From Spirochaetales bacterium (GTDB lineage Bacteria; Spirochaetota; Spirochaetia; Treponematales; Treponemataceae): a DNA stretch of 36,688 nucleotides. The notes below the pieces were generated by a model. It did not search any database. It saw only the letters and a list, made by a program, of their open reading frames with translations, and had not been told where the DNA came from. Position 1 is the first letter of the stretch. Every line of letters begins with the position of its first letter. Where the stretch lies: positions 1 to 36,688 of the forward strand of contig JAUNWH010000026.1 in NCBI GenBank assembly GCA_030540405.1, read 5' to 3'. The translations under genes and the position numbers were made by a program. Positions 30,546 to 36,688 of the stretch are shown piece after piece.

Positions 30546-31769
30546 ATGAATATTTCAAAAGAACAAAGAAATGGAATTTTTCTTCTTGCTATTCTTGTGA
30601 TTATTATTGCCGTTGTTGGATTTGTTGCTTTTTCGCTTCGTGTAGATCCTATCGAAGAAAATCTTAAGCTGAATCCTGTTATAAACAGCCTTTGGATTTT
30701 AAAGGATGATGAAGGAAACGTGCTTTCAACTGATGTTCTTGTTTTTTATCCGCAGACAGGTCAAGCCGCCGCTTTTGATATTTTAGGAAATACCGGCGCG
30801 ATTTATAAAAGCCTTGGACGCGTTGATAGAATTGATTCAGTTTACAAGGAAAAAGGTCTTGCTTCTTATAATGAAGAAATTGAAAAACTTATCGGAAAGA
30901 AAATTCCTTTTACAATTGAAATAAAGCTTTCAGACTTGGAGCTTCTTACAGATTATCTTGGCGGACTGAATGTTTTTATTTCATTTCCTATTGACGAAAC
31001 TGATGAAAACGGAATGCGCTGTCTTTTTCCTAGCGGCGCAGTTGTTTTGGACGGAGATAAAATCCATGACTATGTTATGTACAAAAGTCCGTCCGAAAAT
31101 GCAAGCGATGTTGAGGAAAGGCGGCAGGCTGTTTTTGTTTCCCTGATTTACGCTTTAAAGGAAAACCGCAATATTATTTTTGCAAAGAACAATTTTTCAG
31201 TTTATGAAGAAAAAATCAAGACAAACATAGACAAGAAGAATTTCTATAACTTGATGAAAAATTTTTCATTGATTGACACCGAACGCTTTTCAATTCAGAC
31301 TATAACAGGAAGTTTGAGAACTGTTGATGGGCAGACTCTTTTGTTTCCGTATTATGACGGTCAGCTCATAAAGGATGTTATAAATCAGGCTATAAGTTCT
31401 CTTGTTTCAGGAGATTCTGGAAATCAAAACCGAGTTTATGTTCTTGTGATTCAAAACGGCACAACGGAGCAGGGGCTTGCGCGCAACACTTCTTTTCTTT
31501 TGCAAAGCGCAGGTTATGAAGTCCTTGAAACAAAAAATGCCGACCGCAATGACTACGAAAAAACTGAAATTATAAATCATATTGGAAACTCTGAAGCTGC
31601 AAAAACTTTAGGAAATTTTATTCATTGCGCAAATATAATTGATGAGGAAGTTATGCCGGAAAATGCTGATTCCACCAGTGCTGCTCAAGCTGACTTTACA
31701 ATTATTTTGGGCAAAGATTTCAATGGACGCTTTGTAAAAGGAAATTATTCTGCTAAATCGTCCGAGTGA
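30546..31769 (+). CDS. LytR-CpsA-Psr family protein with LytR_C domain
   Basis: Encodes 407 aa; the ATG at 30546 fits AAGGATGG upstream. An N-terminal helix (GIFLLAILVIIIAVVGFVAF) anchors it in the inner membrane. Residues about 45-230 form an LCP-like region (VLVFYPQTGQAAAFDILGNT, SDLELLTDYLGGLNVFISFP), which in other bacteria attaches glycopolymers to the cell wall. Residues about 295-400 match the LytR C-terminal domain (RVYVLVIQNGTTEQGLARNT). Key LCP arginines are not obvious, so activity is uncertain. It lies between yqeK and rsfS. Confidence 0.8.
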   Translation: MNISKEQRNGIFLLAILVIIIAVVGFVAFSLRVDPIEENLKLNPVINSLWILKDDEGNVLSTDVLVFYPQTGQAAAFDILGNTGAIYKSLGRVDRIDSVYKEKGLASYNEEIEKLIGKKIPFTIEIKLSDLELLTDYLGGLNVFISFPIDETDENGMRCLFPSGAVVLDGDKIHDYVMYKSPSENASDVEERRQAVFVSLIYALKENRNIIFAKNNFSVYEEKIKTNIDKKNFYNLMKNFSLIDTERFSIQTITGSLRTVDGQTLLFPYYDGQLIKDVINQAISSLVSGDSGNQNRVYVLVIQNGTTEQGLARNTSFLLQSAGYEVLETKNADRNDYEKTEIINHIGNSEAAKTLGNFIHCANIIDEEVMPENADSTSAAQADFTIILGKDFNGRFVKGNYSAKSSE

Positions 31770-31775
31770 GGAAAA

Positions 31776-32123
31776 ATGGAAAAAACTGTAAAAGAAATGG
31801 CTCTGGAAATTGCCAAGCTAATGGAAGATGGAAAAGGCGCGGATGTTTGTGTTATCGATGTTTCTGAGCTTAACAGCTGGACTGACTATTTTGTAATAGC
31901 AACTGTTTCAAGCGGTCCGCACTGGCAAGGTCTTTACAAGGAAATAAAAGACTATATAAAAGACACGGATCTTGAAATTCACAAGATTCATAACAAGTCT
32001 TCTCAAGGAAACGACTGGAATTTGATTGACTTAGGTCCTATTGTTGTGCATCTTATGAGCCAGGAAGCAAGAGATTTTTATGAGCTTGAAAAACTTTGGC
32101 ACGCAGGCAAAAAAATAAAGTAA
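31776..32123 (+). CDS. rsfS: Ribosomal silencing factor RsfS
   Basis: Encodes 115 aa, typical. It binds L14 and blocks joining of ribosomal subunits in starvation. Conserved blocks are SELNSWTDYFVIATVSSGPH, NDWNLIDLGPIVVHLMSQEA and RDFYELEKLW. It ends the obg operon, 4 bp from the convergent transglycosylase gene. Confidence 0.95.
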   Translation: MEKTVKEMALEIAKLMEDGKGADVCVIDVSELNSWTDYFVIATVSSGPHWQGLYKEIKDYIKDTDLEIHKIHNKSSQGNDWNLIDLGPIVVHLMSQEARDFYELEKLWHAGKKIK

Positions 32124-32127
32124 ACGT

Positions 32128-33117
32128 TTAACGCAGGTTTTCTGCAGCGACTTTTGATTTGCCTGCAGGAAGCCTTAATCTGTAAGTTGTTCCAGGCGGC
32201 GTGATTTCCTTTAGAAGCTCGATGTTAAGCATTTTTACAGTTTCTAGTGGAAGCTCTGCTGCCTTTGCCACAGTTGAAAGTTTTATGCTGCCTTTTATTG
32301 TAAGGTAGCTGAATTTTTCCGGCGAGACTCCTTCAATTCTTTTGTCCGCAACTCCGATTTCAATAGCTCCATAAAAATCCGCATTTTCAACAATGTCTGC
32401 AATTGCTATAAGTTTTGGAATATATTCAGAAGCCTGTTTGCTTAAAAGTCCTTTTTCTGCCAAAGCCCAGTAATCTTTTCCAGGATTCGCCTTTACAATC
32501 CGTCCTACAGCTCCAGCTCCCATGTTGTACGCAGCGATTGCCAAATGCCAGTCGTTAAACATTTTGAAATTTTCCGCTAGTTTTGACAGCGCAGCATCAG
32601 TTTCTTTCCAGGGATCGCGCCGCTCGTCAAAATACTCATTCTTTTTTAAATAAGGATGCATGCTGTTTGCCATAAACTGCCAAAGCCCGGTTGCGCCGGA
32701 GCCAGATACCGCTGTTGGCTTGTAGTTTGACTCAACAATCGGAAGATATTGCAAATAAAGCGGCATTTTTTTTTCTTTGAGTTTCGCCCTTATGTATGGT
32801 CTGTATGGAATAGAATCGTAAAGAATGTCAGCGAGCCATTGCCTGTTTGAAGCTGTAAGGTAACGTTCCCGGTACTTTAGAGTCGGCTCTTTGAAAACTC
32901 CTGAAATGCCGATGTCTTTGCGCTTTGGCTCTGGAATTATATAGTTTTTTTGCGCAGAAGTTTTCTTTTCGTTTTCTGAAGAAATGCTTTTTGTTTTTGC
33001 ATGGCTTTCAGTTTTTAAGGCTGAAAAGTCAATTTCAAAGTCAGCAACGGGCTCTTCTGCAAAAATAAACGAGGTTAGCAATACTGAAAATATCGAAGCT
33101 GCAAATTTTCTCTTCAT
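32128..33117 (-). CDS. Lytic murein transglycosylase, MltD-like
   Basis: Encodes 329 aa. The signal peptide (KRKFAASIFSVLLTSFIFAE) is followed by a Ser/Lys-rich linker and an SLT domain (residues about 115-260): PLYLQYLPIVESNYKPTAVS with the catalytic Glu, GATGLWQFM and LAIAAYNMGAGAV. The C-terminus (LTIKGSIKLSTVAKAAELPL) resembles a LysM-type wall-binding repeat. It cleaves peptidoglycan glycan strands in the periplasm. It overlaps the upstream TPR lipoprotein gene by one base, so they are translated together. Confidence 0.9.
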   Translation of the reverse strand: MKRKFAASIFSVLLTSFIFAEEPVADFEIDFSALKTESHAKTKSISSENEKKTSAQKNYIIPEPKRKDIGISGVFKEPTLKYRERYLTASNRQWLADILYDSIPYRPYIRAKLKEKKMPLYLQYLPIVESNYKPTAVSGSGATGLWQFMANSMHPYLKKNEYFDERRDPWKETDAALSKLAENFKMFNDWHLAIAAYNMGAGAVGRIVKANPGKDYWALAEKGLLSKQASEYIPKLIAIADIVENADFYGAIEIGVADKRIEGVSPEKFSYLTIKGSIKLSTVAKAAELPLETVKMLNIELLKEITPPGTTYRLRLPAGKSKVAAENLR

Positions 33118-34181
33118 TACAGTTTTTCACCAAAGTAAATTCCAGCCCATTCCCAGCGTCCGTGGATTTCCGGGTCAGCTGGAAAATTCACTTTTCTAAA
33201 ATAAAGATACCAGACATTCACGTAATTGCTCCAGCCTGTTGTGCGCAAATACGCTTCAGTTGGAGAAGACGACGGATCAAGTTCCGCGCTGTAACGGATT
33301 CTGTTTCCTCTCATAAATGAGCGCATAGAAAAACTTTCCTGGGCATTTACGTCAGTTTCAACTTGCCGCCAGGACATTGCAAAAAAGTTGACTTTTGATT
33401 TGTAGCGATCCAAGGCTTTGTAATTGTATGATGAAATTCCAGACTTTACAGCTGCAACAAGTGCGTCAAGAGTTTCAAATGTCCAGTCTTTTGCTGAATT
33501 GCTGAAATCTATGAGCTGCTTTGCATTTAAATATGCGTTAGGGTAGCCTGAAATTTGCAGAGTGGACGCGTCGTCTTGATCAAGAAACTGCGTGTATGAG
33601 CGGATTGCCTGGTTCCATTCGCCTTCTTTTTCGTATTCAAGCGCGAGCCTGTAGAAAAGTTCCGTTGTGCTTACGTTGTTTGGAAATCTGCTTATAAGCT
33701 GGTTGAAATATGAAATTCTGTTTGCCGGGCTTGAGCTGATTTGAATTAAATGCTGAAGGCAGATAAAGTGAATTGATTTTCCCTGAACAATAAGGTCATT
33801 GTAATTGTTTATAATCCGCTCAAAATAATATTCCGCTATAGGCTCAGCTTCGTTTTCAAGATAAGCATAAGCTGTCATCAAAAGCCAGTATGCGTTGTAG
33901 GAATCGTCTTCGTGCAGTTCAACCCAGTTTGTAAGAAAATGCACTAGAGATGGATAGTCTTTTACGGAAAGCATATTGTTTGCGATTCTGTTTACAACCG
34001 CGTATCTTGTTTCGCCCTTTGTTTTTTCTTTTCCAAGAAGCGAAATCAAAAGATTCTGTGTGTTCTTGTATTGCTTGGAAAATGCTTCTGGCAGAATTGC
34101 ACCTTTTCTGTCTTTTGCGCATGACATGATAATTATGGAAAAAAAAGCCGCCGCTGCAAATTTAAAAACTTTCCGAATCAT
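33117..34181 (-). CDS. TPR-like lipoprotein paired with the transglycosylase
   Basis: Encodes 354 aa. The lipobox (IIIMSC, Cys21) marks a lipoprotein. Residues about 60-230 are helical repeats of the TPR type (DDSYNAYWLLMTAYAYLENE, YRLALEYEKEGEWNQAIRSY). The C-terminal part (RSFMRGNRIRYSAELDPSSS) is unrecognised. Its position suggests it scaffolds or positions the transglycosylase. Confidence 0.75.
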   Translation of the reverse strand: MIRKVFKFAAAAFFSIIIMSCAKDRKGAILPEAFSKQYKNTQNLLISLLGKEKTKGETRYAVVNRIANNMLSVKDYPSLVHFLTNWVELHEDDSYNAYWLLMTAYAYLENEAEPIAEYYFERIINNYNDLIVQGKSIHFICLQHLIQISSSPANRISYFNQLISRFPNNVSTTELFYRLALEYEKEGEWNQAIRSYTQFLDQDDASTLQISGYPNAYLNAKQLIDFSNSAKDWTFETLDALVAAVKSGISSYNYKALDRYKSKVNFFAMSWRQVETDVNAQESFSMRSFMRGNRIRYSAELDPSSSPTEAYLRTTGWSNYVNVWYLYFRKVNFPADPEIHGRWEWAGIYFGEKL

Positions 34182-34306
34182 TCTTTTATTCTACCACATT
34201 ATAGAAATTATTTTCAATTAAAAAAGTTTGGCGCGCAAAGTTGTTCCTGTAAGTTTTTAAAAGCCGTTGTCAAGAATTGAAATTTATCTTATTATTTACT
34301 GAAAGT

Positions 34307-34753
34307 ATGGAAAATCTTGAGCAGACAAAAAAAGTTTCTCCCGCAGGACTAAGAAAACGCAGCCTTTACATTGCATTGGGATTTATGCTTGTTTTTGACA
34401 GCATTTTTTTTGCCTTGCTGAACATAGATATTTTGCATTTGAATTTAAAAGAGCTTTGGCCGGTCATTGTAATAAATGCCGGACTTGGTTTTCTTGTTTC
34501 AGATTTGTTTATTTATAGAAAAATTAGGGCGGTTTTTCTTTTTCCGTCTGTCGCGCTTTTTGTTTTGGGAGTTATTTTCCTGCTTTTTTCGCTCCATGTG
34601 TTCCATATTTCATTTGTAAAATTTATTTCGGTTTTCTGGCCAATAGTCCTTTTTGTTCTTGGAATTCTTCTTATTCTTGTTTATGGAGTTCAAAGAATAA
34701 GCAGCGAGGAATTTCCGTATATGAAGGATGATTCTTCAGATGACAACTTTTAG
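34307..34753 (+). CDS. Four-helix membrane protein, LiaF/DUF5668-like
   Basis: Encodes 148 aa from the ATG at 34307 (a TTG at 34277 is possible). Four hydrophobic helices fall in two pairs, with ELWPVIVINAGLGFLVSDLF and VFWPIVLFVLGILLILVYGV showing the paired W-P-x-x pattern of LiaI/LiaF-type transmembrane domains. Its end overlaps the possible upstream starts of the next gene. Confidence 0.65.
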   Translation: MENLEQTKKVSPAGLRKRSLYIALGFMLVFDSIFFALLNIDILHLNLKELWPVIVINAGLGFLVSDLFIYRKIRAVFLFPSVALFVLGVIFLLFSLHVFHISFVKFISVFWPIVLFVLGILLILVYGVQRISSEEFPYMKDDSSDDNF

Positions 34754-34829
34754 AAAGTTTGTCTTTAAGAAATCTGCGGCTGGATTTTTTAGAAAAGTCA
34801 TAGTTTCAAAAACAATTTCTTTACGGAAA

Positions 34830-36554
34830 ATGCGCGGAATTTTTTACCTTGTTTTGTTTGCCATATTGACATTTTTTTTCTCTTGCGCAAGTTCGCCTTC
34901 TCCTGCGACAAAATCCGAAGAAAATTTGCCTGCAGTTACGGTTCAAGTTGCTCCTTCAAAAGACAGATCGTTTTTCTCCTCTATAAATAAAGAAACAATG
35001 CGTCTTGTGGAAATTGGTTCTCCGCAAAGCTTAAGGCAGGCTGCCGCTTCAATTCATAAAAGCTCGCCAGATGACTATTCCGATGCTGAAAAAAGCATTC
35101 TTTATATTTCCGCGGAAATTATGAAAATCGCATGGCCGTCAGAAGCCGTTACTTGGAGCGTTCCTCCTATTTCCAGGACAAATCAGTACATTGGTGCCGT
35201 TGAAAGCGCGAAGAAAGGAATTTATGATTTAAGCATGAACCGTTCTGATTTTCTTTCCATTATGCTTCCGTCGCTGGTTCTTTTGACTTCATCGGGAGCA
35301 ACAATAGAAGATTATTATGAGCTTTCAGAAAATTCTTTGAATTTTGCTCTTGAGCTTTGTCCTGATTCAGTTCTTGCAAATTATCTTATGGGAATTTTGT
35401 GCCTAAAGCAGAACAACAATGAAAAGGCTCTGGAATATTTTAAGCTTAGCAACGGAAAATATTCTGGTGGAAACAAGGAAATTCTTGAGTCGGTCGCAAA
35501 GGCTTGTTTTTTGACAGGACAGTATGAGCTTGCGCTTTCATTTGGTGAAGAGCTTTTGTCGCGATTTCCGCAGGATACAGAGCTTTTAAAGACTTGTGCG
35601 CTTTCGGCTTTTCATCTTGGGGACTTTGACAAGACTGAAGGTTTTGTTGTGCGTGTTCTTTTGCTTGAGCCGGATAACACAAGCTATGTTTTGCTGCGTG
35701 CAAAAATTCTAATGGAAAAACAGGACTATATCCGGGCTTCTTCTTTGCTTGATGCTGTTGAAAAGAAAAACGCCGCTTCCAAGGAATATTATCTTTTGCG
35801 CACACAGCTTTTGCGTGACTGGAGCAAGAACAATGCCGCCGCCATAGAAACTGCCGGAACTGCACTTAACTTGTATCCTGATGATTCTGAAACTTTGCTG
35901 GTTGCCGCTGAAACTGCTTCTGTTGCGGGGCTTTCTGTAAATGGAATGACAGCTCTTGAGCTTGCTGAAAAAGTTCTTGAAAAAGATTCAGAAAATGTTC
36001 AGGCAATGGAAATTCTTTTGGATGAATATATAAAAAATTCTGATTATGTAAAGGCGTATTCCCTAAGTTCACGGCTTATGCATATTCCTTCAGCGCAAAA
36101 AACTTCGCTTTTTAGCCACATAGATATTTGCCTTGCGTTAAAAAAGAACACTGAGGCGATGAATCTTGCGCTAAAGGCTTATGAGGAAAATCCTGCTGAC
36201 GAAAATTCTTGCATGGCTTACGTTAAAGTTCTTTCTGCTTCCGGACAAAAAAATTCAGCGATGCAGCTTATTTCGAGCCTTTTGCCTTCCGCCAGTCAAA
36301 AAATGAAAAGCTTTTTGTATTTTGAATGCAGCCAGATTCAGGGAACAGAAGATTCAGTTCTTGCGGATTTAAGGGCAAGCCTGACTGCAAACCCGCGCAA
36401 CAAGGATTCTCTTTACAGGCTTTACGAAATTTACTATGCAAAAAAAGACTGGAGACGGGCACAGTATTATTTGAAGCAAGTTGTTGCCCTTGATCCGTCA
36501 AATTCTTTGTATCTAGCTAAAAATTCTGAGCTTGAAAAATTGCTTGGAAGATAA
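34830..36554 (+). CDS. TPR-repeat lipoprotein
   Basis: Encodes 574 aa from the ATG at 34830, which gives a lipoprotein signal (LTFFFSC, Cys19). An ATG at 34740 with AAGGA upstream would add 30 basic residues in front. From about residue 160 onward, successive TPR units are clear: ANYLMGILCLKQNNNEKALE, ACFLTGQYELALSFGEELLS, CALSAFHLGDFDKTEGFVVR and a last one near YYAKKDWRRAQYYLKQVVAL. It probably organises other envelope proteins. No enzymatic domain is visible. Confidence 0.8.
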   Translation: MRGIFYLVLFAILTFFFSCASSPSPATKSEENLPAVTVQVAPSKDRSFFSSINKETMRLVEIGSPQSLRQAAASIHKSSPDDYSDAEKSILYISAEIMKIAWPSEAVTWSVPPISRTNQYIGAVESAKKGIYDLSMNRSDFLSIMLPSLVLLTSSGATIEDYYELSENSLNFALELCPDSVLANYLMGILCLKQNNNEKALEYFKLSNGKYSGGNKEILESVAKACFLTGQYELALSFGEELLSRFPQDTELLKTCALSAFHLGDFDKTEGFVVRVLLLEPDNTSYVLLRAKILMEKQDYIRASSLLDAVEKKNAASKEYYLLRTQLLRDWSKNNAAAIETAGTALNLYPDDSETLLVAAETASVAGLSVNGMTALELAEKVLEKDSENVQAMEILLDEYIKNSDYVKAYSLSSRLMHIPSAQKTSLFSHIDICLALKKNTEAMNLALKAYEENPADENSCMAYVKVLSASGQKNSAMQLISSLLPSASQKMKSFLYFECSQIQGTEDSVLADLRASLTANPRNKDSLYRLYEIYYAKKDWRRAQYYLKQVVALDPSNSLYLAKNSELEKLLGR

Positions 36555-36688
36555 TTTCCTCTTATTGAAAAAATTTATCTCAATTAGTGCAAGCCAAGCG
36601 TTAAGTAAACTATGCCAAGTTTGTTATATCGGCTTTCTTTGCTCTAATGAAGCTATTTATATTCTCTAAAATTAAGTTGATTCTGAAC

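Noticed and set aside
36555-36688. Possible feature in the last 134 bp
   Set aside because: AT-rich sequence with no open frame, hairpin or promoter I could support.

Overview
The window looks like a chromosomal segment of a Treponema-type spirochaete, probably a gut or rumen species. This is inferred from gene content rather than a marker gene. The clues are many exported and lipoprotein genes with treponeme-like signal peptides, a Na+-pumping oxaloacetate decarboxylase set, a poly-G tract ahead of a chemoreceptor gene, and formylglycine-generating-enzyme (FGE)-fold variable proteins like the T. denticola TvpA system. No rRNA, tRNA or CRISPR array was found.

Positions 1-4000 are a decaying accessory island. 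It holds a small exported protein, an AAA ATPase fragment cut off at a palindromic repeat, a full DUF4143-type ATPase, a VapBC-like toxin-antitoxin pair and the C-terminal remnant of a Fic protein. The spaces between them carry operator-like repeats, several with a 33-bp pitch. Positions 4000-8703 encode three envelope proteins: an LPP20-like exported protein, a lipoprotein and a long coiled-coil protein with a C-terminal FGE/C-type-lectin domain. A clear sigma70-like promoter lies ahead of the first.

The centrepiece, 8543-12395, is a diversity-generating retroelement (DGR). It has a 148-bp template repeat (TR, 11112-11259) with 17 AAC codons, a DGR-type reverse transcriptase downstream (11409-12395), and two 148-bp variable repeats (VRs). 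The VRs form the extreme C-termini of two exported FGE-fold proteins (6286-8703 and 9904-10812). VR2 differs from TR at 24 positions, 21 of them at TR adenines. VR1 differs at 35 positions, 23 at adenines, so it looks older or was templated differently. Both VRs are followed by the same 136-bp module containing a short hairpin; the TR lacks it. A HEPN-like gene lies between the two targets, and a membrane-anchored 364-aa protein follows the RT. I recognise no Avd accessory gene.

Positions 13448-14472 hold a HigBA-like toxin-antitoxin cassette flanked by 139-bp direct repeats that duplicate the 3' end of the gene after the RT. The toxin frame is broken by a TGA where family members have Trp.

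From 14683 on the region is mostly core: purM-purN; convergent ompA-like and tcdA genes; a methyl-accepting chemotaxis protein; oadG-oadA-oadB (OadA with two tandem biotinyl domains); rplU-prp-rpmA; obg-nadD-yqeK-LCP-rsfS; a lytic transglycosylase with a TPR lipoprotein; and a membrane protein plus a TPR lipoprotein at the right end. Dispersed palindromic elements, single or as head-to-head pairs, are scattered through the intergenic spaces.
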